A stretch of 64,000 bases of DNA from Streptomyces antibioticus (GCF_001514065.1 NZ_KQ948422.1:1302001-1366000); one strand, 5' to 3'; counted from the stretch's first letter, positions 43,542 through 52,690 are shown. Translations and numbers: made by a program. The notes: a model not told the origin generated them from the letters alone.

Positions 43542-44876
43542 TCAGCCGCCGACCTGCTGGTTGTAGCCGTCCACGATGTTCTGCAGAGCCTTGTCGGCCG
43601 ACTGCTGGCCGTTGATCGCCTTGCCGAGCTCCGTCTTGGTCGGGTCCTCGGTGAGGCTCTTGCCCTTCAGCACCCACTCCGTCTGCGCGTTGTTGAAGTA
43701 GCCGGAGATCGGGTCGTACAGCGGGATCTCCTCGTTGTAGAGCTTGAACGCCGCCTGCGCCGCCTCGGACTTGAAGGGGTACGTCGGGTTCAGACCGCTC
43801 TCGACCGGCAGGAAGCCGGACGTCTCGCACAGGACCTTGTAGTGGGCCGGCTCGTACAGCCAGGACAGGAACTTCGTCGCGGCCTTGGCGGCGTCGCCGT
43901 TGTTGTTGAAGCCGACGACCATGCCGCCGGCGTTGACGTCACTGGCCTGCACCGGCTGGGCCGGGGTCGGGACGCTCGCCCACTCGAACTTCTTGATGCT
44001 GTCCGAGAAGGAGGCGACCTGCCACACGCCGGACCAGTACGCGACGACGTCACCGCTCTGGAACATGGCGGACGGGTCGGCGCCGGAGGTCCACACCGAC
44101 TTCGGCATGGTCTTGTCGTCGTTCCAGCCGACGAAGGTGTTCACGGCCTTCTTGGTCGCCGCGTCCACCGAGAACTTGCCGGAGTCGTCGGCGTGGACGT
44201 ACTTGCCGCCCAGCTCGTACACCATGGCGCGCAGTCGCGACGGCGACTGGTCGAAGGTCAGGGAGTACTTGGCCTTCGTCTTCTCGCGGACCTTGTTGGC
44301 CGCCTTGATGAACTCGTCCCAGGTCCAGGTCTTCGACGGCTCGGTCGGGTAGGAGACGCCGGCCTTCTCGAACAGCGACTTGTTGATGTACATGCCGGAC
44401 GCGGTGACGTCCGAGGGGATGGAGAGCACCTTCCCCGACGAGTCCTTCGCGAGGAAGTTCTGGTTGATGTTGTTGCTCTTCTTGTCCGCGATGGACTTGA
44501 GGTCGAGCAGCTTGTTCGACCAGATCGGGTCCAGCGCCGGGACGGCGGCGACGTCGGGCAGGGAGTTCGCCTGCGCGGCGTTGTGCAGCTTCGTGGTGTA
44601 GCCGTCGTAGGGAATGTTGACGAGCTTGACGGCGACGCCGGTCTCCTTCTTGTACTGCGCCACCATCTTCTTCCAGCCCGCGTCCTGTCCCGGAACCGTG
44701 GAGATCCAGAACGTCAGCGACTTGGAGGTGCCGCCCGAGTCGGAGCCACCGCCACAGGCGGTCAGCAGCAGGGCACCTGCCGAAGCCACGGCAGCGAGGG
44801 GAACCAGGCGGCGCACACCGCCGCGGCCGAGTCGGCGAGAGCGCCGCACACCCACAGTGGTCATCTTCGATCCCAT
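43542..44876 (-). CDS. Extracellular sugar-binding lipoprotein
   Basis: The 444-residue protein has a twin-arginine-rich basic head (RRSRRLGRGGVRRL), a hydrophobic core and lipobox LLLTACGGG with lipidated Cys41. The mature region is a family 1 solute-binding fold (LTFWISTVPGQDAGWKKMVAQYKKETG; later SGVWQVASF and GGMVVGFNNN). Substrate unknown; context suggests an oligosaccharide. It is the first gene of the operon; a LacI-type palindrome lies about 220 bases upstream. Starts at 44876 and 44864 are both possible. Confidence 0.93.
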   Translation of the reverse strand: MGSKMTTVGVRRSRRLGRGGVRRLVPLAAVASAGALLLTACGGGSDSGGTSKSLTFWISTVPGQDAGWKKMVAQYKKETGVAVKLVNIPYDGYTTKLHNAAQANSLPDVAAVPALDPIWSNKLLDLKSIADKKSNNINQNFLAKDSSGKVLSIPSDVTASGMYINKSLFEKAGVSYPTEPSKTWTWDEFIKAANKVREKTKAKYSLTFDQSPSRLRAMVYELGGKYVHADDSGKFSVDAATKKAVNTFVGWNDDKTMPKSVWTSGADPSAMFQSGDVVAYWSGVWQVASFSDSIKKFEWASVPTPAQPVQASDVNAGGMVVGFNNNGDAAKAATKFLSWLYEPAHYKVLCETSGFLPVESGLNPTYPFKSEAAQAAFKLYNEEIPLYDPISGYFNNAQTEWVLKGKSLTEDPTKTELGKAINGQQSADKALQNIVDGYNQQVGG

Positions 44877-45098
44877 TTCGTGATTAGGGGACGGAGCACG
44901 GCGCCGACAGGGGCGGCACGGGTGCATTGTGCAAGAAAGGGGTGCTTTCCGAGGGCGCGGCCTCGCCCGGCCGCGTCGCCTTGACGGATGGGATCCCCGG
45001 CCATGAGGGCCGTCGTCGCACGAGCTCACCCTCGTGCGGCTGCCGTACGTCGTGTACGGCCGGGACGCTCACCCTGAGCCGGTGTTCCCGACCGGCTT

Positions 45099-45110
45099 AG
45101 AAAGCGCTTG
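45099..45110. promoter_or_regulatory. LacI-type palindrome upstream of the sugar ABC operon
   Basis: AGAAAGCGCTTG contains AAGCGCTT (45102-45109) and is identical over 12 bases to the site at 15926-15937. The surrounding gap (44877-45140) separates the binding-protein gene from the end of the ROK regulator, so the site could control the sugar operon. No LacI-type gene is adjacent. Confidence 0.45.
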
Positions 45111-45140
45111 TCCGGACATTGGCAGACCGACGCGAAACCG

Positions 45141-46283
45141 TCAATCCTTCGTCCGCACGGCGTGGGTCACGGTTTGGACTCCCCTGGCCACCGCGAGCCG
45201 TGCGGCCCCCACGACGGTGCCCAGCTCGCCGAGCGTGCTGCTGACGACCTCGGTGGGCCAGCTCAGCCGGTGCAGCTCGGCCCGCACCCCTGGCAGGAGC
45301 TGCGGATCGGAACCGGTGCTGCCGCCGAGGACGAGCAGTCCGGGGTCGAGCACGGCGGTCACGGCGGCGGCCAGCCGGCCGACGTCCACGGCGTGCCGGT
45401 CGACCACCGCGCGGGCCGCGGCCCGCCCCTCGCCGGCCAGCGCGAAGAGCTGCTCCGCGGTCCGCGGGCAGGGCCCCTCGCCGTCCTGCCAGGCCTCCTG
45501 GGCCCGGCGCAGCAGGGAGCGGGCGCCGATGTACTCCTCCAGCGCCTCGTGGCGGGGCTGGAGGTCGTCATCCCAGGGGTAGGGCAGCCGGGCGACCTCT
45601 CCGGCGGCCCCGTTGGCGCCCGAGAGCACCCTGCCGCCGACGACGATGCCGAGACCGATACCGACGCCGATCCGCAGGTAGCCGAAGGTGTGGCGGCCCT
45701 GGGCTGCGCCCTCGTGCAGCTCGGCGAGGGCGGCGCAGTTCACGTTGTTCTCGAGGTGGACGGGCACGCCCCGGGGCAGCGTGACGGCCACGGCGTCGAA
45801 GACGGGCCCGGCCTTGGCGGTGGCGGGCCGCATGCCCGCGCCGTCCTGCTGCGCGGTGACGTCACCGACGGCGACGACGATGGAGCGCACGGGCGCGTCC
45901 CCGGGCAGCGTGAAGAGCGCCTCGCGCACGACCTCGGCGGCGTCGGCCCGGGAGCCGGTGGCCTCGGCGAGCAGGGAGCCGTCCAGGGCACAGCCACGGA
46001 CCCGGGTGAGGGCCGGCCCCAGGTCGATGGCGAGTACGGCACCGGCGGCGGGTCCGAGCCGGTAGACGGCGGCGTTGCGGCCCGTACCGCTGGACGCGGT
46101 GCCGGAGTGGGCGGCGAGCCCGACGCTCTCCAGCTCCGCGACGGCGGAGGACACCGTCGGCTTGGACAGCCGCGCCAAACTCGCCAACTGCGGCCGCGTC
46201 GCACTGCCCGCCTGGGCCAGCACGGTAAATACGGCGTTGGCGCTTTCGGTCAGACGGGGGGCAACAACCACGTCATATTCCAC
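45141..46283 (-). CDS. ROK-family transcriptional regulator
   Basis: The 380-residue protein has an N-terminal winged helix (about 10-65: TESANAVFTVLAQAGSATRPQLASLARLSKPTVSSAVAELE). A ROK sugar-binding domain follows, including IDLGPALTRVRGCALDGS, HLENNVNCAALAE and IGVGIGLGIVVGGRVLSGANGAAGE. The CxCGxxGC zinc motif of ROK kinases is missing, fitting a regulator. GTG 46283 is the chosen start; GGGGG precedes it. A TTCGTTAG/CTAACGAA inverted repeat in the divergent region is the likely operator, and the sugar operon downstream is a likely target. Confidence 0.9.
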   Translation of the reverse strand: MEYDVVVAPRLTESANAVFTVLAQAGSATRPQLASLARLSKPTVSSAVAELESVGLAAHSGTASSGTGRNAAVYRLGPAAGAVLAIDLGPALTRVRGCALDGSLLAEATGSRADAAEVVREALFTLPGDAPVRSIVVAVGDVTAQQDGAGMRPATAKAGPVFDAVAVTLPRGVPVHLENNVNCAALAELHEGAAQGRHTFGYLRIGVGIGLGIVVGGRVLSGANGAAGEVARLPYPWDDDLQPRHEALEEYIGARSLLRRAQEAWQDGEGPCPRTAEQLFALAGEGRAAARAVVDRHAVDVGRLAAAVTAVLDPGLLVLGGSTGSDPQLLPGVRAELHRLSWPTEVVSSTLGELGTVVGAARLAVARGVQTVTHAVRTKD

Positions 46284-46448
46284 ATATCCCCCACAGATCA
46301 CGGGCCGCCCTCCCGGTTCGATCGCGTTCGATCGGCTCTGCGGGAGGCGGCGACGGTATGGCTCGGGCGGCACCCGTTCCCGCCCCCGCGGCGGCCCGGA
46401 CGGGCCTACCCAGCGGTCGAGTGTGTGATGCCTCTTGACGCACTGTAC

Positions 46449-46472
46449 TTCGTTAGTTAACTTCCTAACGAA
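46449..46472. promoter_or_regulatory. ROK operator candidate between divergent genes
   Basis: TTCGTTAG (46449-46456) and CTAACGAA (46465-46472) are exact complements with an 8-base spacer. Sites of this GTTAG type are known for ROK proteins. It lies in the 317-base gene-free stretch 46284-46600, where I see nothing else beyond AT-rich promoter-like sequence near TTAGTTAAC. It may control both the ROK gene and the kinase gene. Confidence 0.65.
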
Positions 46473-46600
46473 CGTCACGGTACTCGCCTGCCGTGGTCCG
46501 TCAGAAGCCCGTCCCGGGGCTTCCCTAGCTCCTGAACTGCCCTTCCTCCAGGCACGGTTCGCCCGCCGTCGCAGCACTACGCAACGACGAAAGAGGATCC

Positions 46601-47509
46601 GTGCAGGAAGCCTCGTTTTCCGGCCCTCTCGTGCTCGGCATCGACGTGGGCGGCACCAAGACGCACCTGCGGGCGCTCGCGGGAGACACCCCGGTCGCCG
46701 ACCATGTGCGCTTCAGTGTGGGCTGGCGGCCGCACGACCCCGTGGCCGCCGCCGGCTGGCTGGCCGCGCTGATCGCCGAAGCCCTGCCGCCGGGCGTCCG
46801 CCCTTCCACACTCGCCGTGGGCGGGCACGCCTGTGAGACCCCTCGCCAGTGCGCCCAGATCCGCACCGCACTGCAACTCCACTTCGACGTCCCCGCGCTG
46901 GTCGTGGGCGACGCCGAGCTCCTCGCGCCCGCAGCGGGCCTGGACAAGGGCGTCGGCCTGGTCGCCGGGACCGGTTCGGTCGCGGTGGGCAGGACCGCCG
47001 ACGGCGCGCTCGTCCAGGTCGGCGGCTGGGGCGCGGTCCTCGGCGACGAGGGCGGCTCGGCCGGTCTGGTCCGCGAGGCCGCCCGTGCCGTATGGGCCGC
47101 CCACGACCGCGGGGAGGAGCCCGACGCACTCGCCGCCGGGCTCGTCGCCGCTTTCGAGGTGCCCGAAGTACCGGCCCTCGGCGCGGCACTCGAAGGCGCC
47201 CAGGACGTCTCCGCCGAGTGGGGCCGGCACGCCCCGGCCGTGTTCGCCGCCGCCGCAGCGGGCTCGCGCCTCGCCCGCACGGTGATCGCCGAAGGCGGCC
47301 GCGCCCTCGCCGCCCTGGTCGGACGCCTCGCCGCACGCGGCGTCGCGGTCGACGACGTGGTGGTGGCGGGCGGCACGATCCTCGCCCAACCCCTCTTGTA
47401 CGACGCCTTCACCACCGCCCTCGCCGACAGCGTCCCCACAGCGCGGCCACAGCCGCTGCGGGTGCCGCCGGTCGAGGGGGCGGTGGCACTGGCGCGTTCA
47501 CTTCTGTGA
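46601..47509 (+). CDS. BadF/BadG-type sugar kinase (N-acetylglucosamine kinase-like)
   Basis: The 302-residue actin-fold protein has the phosphate 1 motif GIDVGGTKTHLRAL, LVVGDAELLAPAAG, the phosphate 2 motif LVAGTGSVAVGRT and the adenosine motif VVVAGGTILAQPLL. This matches the BadF family that includes N-acetylglucosamine and N-acetylmuramic acid kinases. It should phosphorylate an amino sugar or its derivative in the cytosol. GTG start at 46601 with GAGGA upstream. Divergent from the ROK regulator, it is probably under its control. Confidence 0.88.
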   Translation: MQEASFSGPLVLGIDVGGTKTHLRALAGDTPVADHVRFSVGWRPHDPVAAAGWLAALIAEALPPGVRPSTLAVGGHACETPRQCAQIRTALQLHFDVPALVVGDAELLAPAAGLDKGVGLVAGTGSVAVGRTADGALVQVGGWGAVLGDEGGSAGLVREAARAVWAAHDRGEEPDALAAGLVAAFEVPEVPALGAALEGAQDVSAEWGRHAPAVFAAAAAGSRLARTVIAEGGRALAALVGRLAARGVAVDDVVVAGGTILAQPLLYDAFTTALADSVPTARPQPLRVPPVEGAVALARSLL

Positions 47510-47514
47510 CACCC

Positions 47515-47543
47515 GTCGGACGCCGGGCCCACCCCCGTCCGAC
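47515..47543 (+). terminator. Possible terminator after the sugar kinase
   Basis: GTCGGACG (47515-47522) pairs with CGTCCGAC (47536-47543) around a 13-base loop, starting six bases after the kinase stop. Confidence 0.45.
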
Positions 47544-47689
47544 ACAACTCGCCCGTAGATCTTCGCTCGTACGCCGCAGAAAGCGCATACGGCCTGTCCG
47601 TCCTTCCGCGCCGCACGGCAGTCCTTCGCACGACTCCCCCGGCCGCACGGCCGAAGAACTCCAGAGCAGAACTCAAGAGAGGCAGCCGC

Positions 47690-49624
47690 ATGCCGTCCAC
47701 CGCCGGGCACCGCTCGCACACGCCGGCCACTGAACTCGCCCCGAGCAGAAGAGGGTTCCTCCGCACCTCCCTGGGTGTCTCGGCCGGGGTGCTGGCCGCG
47801 CCCACCTTCGCCTCCTGGCTGGGTGCCGCCGACGCCAAGGCCGCCACGGCCCCGCTCGCGTTCGTCGACGACTACAGGACCAACCTCCCGACGAACCTCA
47901 CGCCCGAGACCAACGCGGTGGTCCGTGCGCTCGGCGGGTTCGCGCAGATATGGAAGACCGGCGGCGCCTGGAACACCGGCACGCCCCTGCGGCCCGAGAT
48001 ACTCCGCGCCAACATGCGCTACTGCGCCCGCATCACCGCCGCGCGCACGGACGCACAGGCGAAGGAGGCGTTCCTCTACGACCGCCAGCACCAGAGCTAC
48101 GCGCTGATCGCGGGCCTGGGTCCGCTGGCCGACCTGTACAAGGCGGGCGCGAAGGCCGTCACGTCGATCACCAGCGCCCCGGACGGCACACCGCCCGCCA
48201 AGATCGACGACGCGGTCCCCGCGGACGCCCCGGCCGGCTCCGCGCTCGGCGCCGGCTCGCACGACTCGGCGCTCGGCAAGGTCGCCGAACTGGTCGACAC
48301 GGTGCGCGGCACCTGGGCCTCGGGCAACCCGTCCAAGTACGCCTACCAGTACCCGCGTCCCTGGCGCATGAACGAGGACAGCGAGGTCGTCGACACCGGC
48401 GCGAAGGACCCGCTGGGCTTTCCCGTGTACGACTCCGAGGTGGTCGTCGCACCCCAGCTGCTGCGCCAGCGCAACACCTCCCCGACCGACGACGGCGGCT
48501 TCCCCAGCGGCCACACCAACGCCTTCCACCTGGCGGGCCTGGCCTACGCGTACGCCGTGCCGGAGCGTTTCCAGGAGCTGGTGACGCGGGCCTTCGAGCT
48601 CGCCCACACCCGGATCATGGCGGGCATGCACTCCACGGTCGACGTCATGGGCGGCCGCATCATGGCCACCGCCCTCGCCGCCGCCACGCTGGCCGACCCG
48701 GCGAACGCCGACCTCAAGGCCGCCGCCCGCGCCCAGGCCCTCGCCTACTTCCAGGCGAAGACCGGCACCACGGCGGACACCCTCTTCGCCTACGCCCACC
48801 CGGCCTCCGGCGACGCCTACGCCGACCGCGAGGCCAACGCCCGCCTGGTCACGCCCAAGTTGACCTACGTCCTCACCCGGCACGGCCGCAGCGAGCCGCT
48901 CACCGTGCCCAAGGGCGCGGAGGTGCTGCTGGAGACGCGGCTGCCCTACCTGGACGCGGACCAGCGTCGCGAGGTGCTGCGCACGACGGCGCTGCCCTCC
49001 GGGTACGTCCTGCTCGACGGCTTCGAGCAGTGGGGCCGCCTCAACCTGTTCGCCGCGGCGGACGGCTACGGCTCCTTCGACTCCGATGTCACCGTCGCGC
49101 TCGACGCGTCGGCCGGCGGCTTCCGGGCGGCCGACAGCTGGCGCAACGACATCGACGGCTGCGGCGGGCTGACCAAGCGGGGCACCGGCACGCTCACCCT
49201 GACCGGCCACAACCGCTACACGGGCGGCACCGTCGTGAAGGAGGGCGTCCTGACCGCGGCCTCCGCGCACGCCCTCGGCCACGGCGACGTCCGCGTCTCC
49301 GGCGGCAGCCTCCAGGTGGCGACGGCCAAGTCGGTGCAGATCCACGGCAGTTACGCCCAGGAGTCCGGCACGCTCGAGGTCACCCTGCGCGCGGGCCGCG
49401 GGCCCGCCCTGGAGGTCACGCGGCGCGCGCTGCTCGGCACGGGCAGTGTGCTGTCGCTGCGCCTCGACGCCGAGAAGCCGCCGGCCGCCGGCAGTGTGGT
49501 CCGCGTGCTGAGCGCGGCGGGGCTGCGCGGCCGGTTCGACCGGGTGGAGCTGAACTCCGAGACGCTGCGGGCCGTACCCGTCTACACGGCGGAAGGTCTG
49601 TCGGTACGACTCCTGAAGCGGTGA
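47690..49624 (+). CDS. Tat-exported PAP2-superfamily phosphatase with an autotransporter-type repeat
   Basis: The 644-residue protein begins with a Tat signal (PSRRGFLRTSLG, cleavage near AKA). The PAP2/vanadium-haloperoxidase core is complete: Lys216 and Arg223-Pro224 (KYAYQYPRP), Pro272-Ser-Gly-His275, and Arg308 with His314 and Asp318 (RIMAGMHSTVD). The C-terminus (about 475-530) carries an autotransporter-associated beta-strand repeat, GGLTKRGTGTLTLTGHNRYTGGT. It should hydrolyse phosphoesters outside the cell. The repeat probably mediates surface attachment. This fusion is unusual to my knowledge. Confidence 0.88.
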   Translation: MPSTAGHRSHTPATELAPSRRGFLRTSLGVSAGVLAAPTFASWLGAADAKAATAPLAFVDDYRTNLPTNLTPETNAVVRALGGFAQIWKTGGAWNTGTPLRPEILRANMRYCARITAARTDAQAKEAFLYDRQHQSYALIAGLGPLADLYKAGAKAVTSITSAPDGTPPAKIDDAVPADAPAGSALGAGSHDSALGKVAELVDTVRGTWASGNPSKYAYQYPRPWRMNEDSEVVDTGAKDPLGFPVYDSEVVVAPQLLRQRNTSPTDDGGFPSGHTNAFHLAGLAYAYAVPERFQELVTRAFELAHTRIMAGMHSTVDVMGGRIMATALAAATLADPANADLKAAARAQALAYFQAKTGTTADTLFAYAHPASGDAYADREANARLVTPKLTYVLTRHGRSEPLTVPKGAEVLLETRLPYLDADQRREVLRTTALPSGYVLLDGFEQWGRLNLFAAADGYGSFDSDVTVALDASAGGFRAADSWRNDIDGCGGLTKRGTGTLTLTGHNRYTGGTVVKEGVLTAASAHALGHGDVRVSGGSLQVATAKSVQIHGSYAQESGTLEVTLRAGRGPALEVTRRALLGTGSVLSLRLDAEKPPAAGSVVRVLSAAGLRGRFDRVELNSETLRAVPVYTAEGLSVRLLKR

Positions 49625-49717
49625 CGTCCCCGCGGGGCGGGAGCTGATGCAGAGTAGGCGCATGAGGCGTCCTCGCATCGCTCCCGCTCCCGTGCGGCCC
49701 CGGTCATCGCGGGGCGG

Positions 49718-51553
49718 ATGATGGCGCGCGAACTGCACACGGTCCTGGACCGGGAGCTCCTCCCCACCGCCCCCGCGCGCCCACCGCGACGGCGGCCCTG
49801 GCTCGTGCCGCTCCTGGTGTGCGTGCTGCTCGCCCAGATGGCCGTCGCGATGGTCACGACGGCGGTGCAGCAGACGCCGACCATCGACGAGCCCGTGTAC
49901 GTGGCCACGGCCACCGACTATCTCCACGAGCACCGCGTCCGCTACAACCCCGAGCACCCGCCGCTGGGAAAGCTGCTGGTCGCGGCCGGCCTGGCGTTCG
50001 CCGACCCGCACTACGACCCGTCCTTCGCCGGAGACCAGGGGCAGGTCGGGCGGCATCTGCTGTACGAGTCCGGCAACGATCCCTGGCGGGTGATGCTGTG
50101 GGCCCGGTTGCCGGTGATCGTGCTGACGCTGGCGTTCGGGCTGGTCGCGTTCGCCTTCGCGCGTGACCTCATGGGCCCGGCGGGCGGGGTGGTGGCGCTC
50201 GCCCTCTACGCCTTCTCCCCCGACCTCATCGCCCATGGCTCCCTCGCGACCCTCGACGTACCGGCGGCCGGGTTCCTGCTGACGTCGGTGTGGCTGCTGT
50301 GGCGGGCCCGGCGCCGACCGCGGCTGTACGTGCCGCTCGCCGGGGTGGCGGCCGGGGCGGCGCTGGCCACGAAGATGAGCACGCTGGCGGCGGTTCCGGT
50401 GCTGCTGGCGCTGGCGGCGTGGTCGGTGTGGCGGGCGGACGCCGAGCCTGAGGCCGACGCCAGGGAGCGTAGGGCGGGGGACGTGGCGTCGGGTGTGGCG
50501 GGAGGCGCGGGCGGAGCGGCGTCGGTTGCGGAGGGTTCAGCGAGGAGCGCGGGCGGCGTCGCGCCCGGCGCCGATGGCATCACGCCCGGCGCAGGGCGCG
50601 TCTCACTGGTCGTGCGGAGTCGGCGCCCCGCGCTGCTGCGGGCCCTGGCCGGCGCCGTCGTCGTCGCGCTGGGCGCCCTGGTCGTCGTATGGGCGTCGTA
50701 TCTCGCGGTCGATCCGCGGCTGCGGTGGGCGCCGCAGCAGCCGGTGCCGGCCGTGCGCGGGCTGCGCGCGGTGCTCGTCGATCTGCTGCCGTTCCCGGAG
50801 GCCTACCGGGACGGGATGCGGGTGCAGTTCGGGTTCGAGGACTATCCCTGGCAGGGCTTCCTGTTCGGGCGGCTCTACACCGGGTCCCTCTGGTACTACC
50901 TGCCGGCCGCGCTGCTGGTGAAGACGCCCCTCGGCATGCTCGCCCTGTGGGCCGCCGGTGCCGTCGCCGTCGTGGCGGTACGGCGGTTGCGGCCCGCGGC
51001 GCCCTATCTGCTGGTGCCCACCGCCGTGCTGCTCGGCGCGGCCATGACCGGCTCACGGGACTTCGGCACCCGGTACGCGATCTTCGTGCCGATGTTCCTG
51101 GCGGTGGCGGCGGCCGGGTTCCTCGCGGTGCGGTGGCGGTGGGCGGCGGCGGTGACCGGGGCGCTGGTGCTGTTCGTCGCGGGCAGCTCGCTGCGGACGT
51201 ACCCCTTCTATCTGCCGTACTCCAACGAGGCGTTCGGGGGTCCGGACCAGACGCATCTGCGGCTGCACGACTCCAACGTGGACTGGGGCCAGGACCTGGG
51301 CCGGCTCGCCGACCGGCTCCGGGTGCGGTATCCGGGCGAGCGGATCTGGCTCGTGTACAAGGGTGCCGGAGTGCCGTCCTACTACGGCATCGAGGCGGCC
51401 GATCCGCGCAAGGCGCCGGTGGCCGAGGTGCGCGGACTGCTGGTCGTGTCGGACTCGGCGGCCGCGAAGGCCACGGGTCGGCTGGCCGAACTGATCGACA
51501 GCGCCCGTTCGATCGACCATATTGGTCATTCGATCACGGTCTATCGACGATGA
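49718..51553 (+). CDS. PMT-family membrane glycosyltransferase
   Basis: The 611-residue protein has about ten membrane segments. The first loop has TIDEPVYVATATDYL, with the acidic DE pair of GT-C mannosyl or arabinosyl transferases, and RYNPEHPPLGKLL after it. C-terminal segments include SNVDWGQDLGRLADRL. It should use a polyprenyl-phosphate sugar as donor. Residues about 240-295 form a Gly/Ala-rich, low-complexity cytoplasmic insertion not typical of the fold. Two adjacent ATGs (49718, 49721) are both possible starts. Confidence 0.85.
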   Translation: MMARELHTVLDRELLPTAPARPPRRRPWLVPLLVCVLLAQMAVAMVTTAVQQTPTIDEPVYVATATDYLHEHRVRYNPEHPPLGKLLVAAGLAFADPHYDPSFAGDQGQVGRHLLYESGNDPWRVMLWARLPVIVLTLAFGLVAFAFARDLMGPAGGVVALALYAFSPDLIAHGSLATLDVPAAGFLLTSVWLLWRARRRPRLYVPLAGVAAGAALATKMSTLAAVPVLLALAAWSVWRADAEPEADARERRAGDVASGVAGGAGGAASVAEGSARSAGGVAPGADGITPGAGRVSLVVRSRRPALLRALAGAVVVALGALVVVWASYLAVDPRLRWAPQQPVPAVRGLRAVLVDLLPFPEAYRDGMRVQFGFEDYPWQGFLFGRLYTGSLWYYLPAALLVKTPLGMLALWAAGAVAVVAVRRLRPAAPYLLVPTAVLLGAAMTGSRDFGTRYAIFVPMFLAVAAAGFLAVRWRWAAAVTGALVLFVAGSSLRTYPFYLPYSNEAFGGPDQTHLRLHDSNVDWGQDLGRLADRLRVRYPGERIWLVYKGAGVPSYYGIEAADPRKAPVAEVRGLLVVSDSAAAKATGRLAELIDSARSIDHIGHSITVYRR

Positions 51554-51653
51554 CACCCGTCCCTCGTGAGCCACTTGAGCATGCGTCCGCCGGGCTCCGG
51601 GGGCCGGTCCACAACCCCTGGTCACGGCGGTGCGTGAGCTATGTTGAGGCACT

Positions 51654-52601
51654 GTGGAAGACAAAGGAGACGCACCCGTGCCCTCGCTGCAGCAGGCACG
51701 TGCGCAGGCATCCGCGATCACTTCGGGCAAGTCGGTTCCGGAAGCGGAGGCCGCTCCGACTTCCCAGCTCAGGGCCCTCTTCGACCGGCCACGGCTGTCC
51801 CCGGGGCAGCGCCGGATCGCGCAGTATCTGATCGAGCACATCACCGAGGCGGCGTTCCTTTCGATCACCGATCTCGCGGAGCGCGTCGGCGTCAGCCAGC
51901 CGTCGGTGACACGGTTCGCGGCGGCGGTGGGGTTCAGCGGCTACCCGGCCCTGCGCGAGAAGTTGCAGTCGATCGCGCTGGGCACGCTGGCCGGCGGGCC
52001 CGCGGCGGCCGAGGAGAACCGCGGCAACGAACTCCAGGCCGCGGTGGACGCCGAGATCGAGAACCTGGAGAACCTGCGCCGGGACTTCGCCGACCCCGAC
52101 CAGCTCATCGACGTCGGCCGCGAGTTGTCGGCCTCGACACCACTGACCGTCCTCGGGGTGCGCATCTCGGTGTCGCTGGCGGAGTACTTCGCCTACGCGG
52201 CCCGGCGCGTCCATCCCGACGTGCGGCTGGTGACGCTGGGCGGGAGCGTCGCCTACGACGCGCTGCTGCAGTCCCGTGAGGCGGGCGGCACCTGGGTGCT
52301 GGCGTTCTCCATGCCCCGGCACGCGCAGGAGACGCTCACGGCGCTGCGGGTCGCACGCAGCGCGGGTCTGAAGGTCGCCCTCATCACCGACCTGGCGCTC
52401 GGGGCGGTCGCCGACGAGGCGGACGTCGTCTTCGCCACCGGCACCGGCTCCCGCCTGGTCTTCGACTCCTACGCCGCCCCCGGCGTGATGGCCGCCGCAC
52501 TGCTCCAGGCCATGACCGACGCCGACCCCGAGCGCACCCAGGCGCGGCTCGAGGAGTACGAGCAGATCTCCGAGCAGCACCAGTTCTTCCTGCGGGACTG
52601 A
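51654..52601 (+). CDS. MurR/RpiR-family transcriptional regulator
   Basis: The 315-residue protein has an N-terminal HTH_6 domain (LSPGQRRIAQYLIEH, FLSITDLAERVGVSQPSVTRFAAAVGFSGYPALR). The SIS sugar-phosphate-binding domain (about 140-285) contains LTVLGVRISVSLAEYFAYAARR and WVLAFSMPRHAQETL. It should respond to a sugar phosphate. GTG 51654 lies eight bases after TATGTT, so a leaderless transcript is possible; a second start, GTG 51678, has AAAGGAG before it and is a strong alternative. Targets may include the neighbouring amino-sugar genes. Confidence 0.9.
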   Translation: MEDKGDAPVPSLQQARAQASAITSGKSVPEAEAAPTSQLRALFDRPRLSPGQRRIAQYLIEHITEAAFLSITDLAERVGVSQPSVTRFAAAVGFSGYPALREKLQSIALGTLAGGPAAAEENRGNELQAAVDAEIENLENLRRDFADPDQLIDVGRELSASTPLTVLGVRISVSLAEYFAYAARRVHPDVRLVTLGGSVAYDALLQSREAGGTWVLAFSMPRHAQETLTALRVARSAGLKVALITDLALGAVADEADVVFATGTGSRLVFDSYAAPGVMAAALLQAMTDADPERTQARLEEYEQISEQHQFFLRD

Positions 52602-52676
52602 CCCGCACCCTCCCCGGCCCCTTCGGCCACTCCCGACGAACAAACTCACACGGGGATCAATCGGATCAAATCACGC

Positions 52677-52690
52677 ATGAATGTTTTCAT
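52677..52690. promoter_or_regulatory. AT-rich inverted repeat downstream of the RpiR gene
   Basis: ATGAA (52677-52681) and TTCAT (52686-52690) are complements around TGTT in an AT-rich patch (52640-52740) of an otherwise gene-free stretch (52602-52970). It could be an operator or curved promoter DNA; CATATATAAATAC follows at 52711. Confidence 0.3.

Noticed and set aside
47498-50236. A 912-codon frame antisense to the PAP2 phosphatase
   Set aside because: Composition is Gly/Arg/Val-rich without recognisable domains; the sense frame has complete catalytic motifs and a Tat signal.
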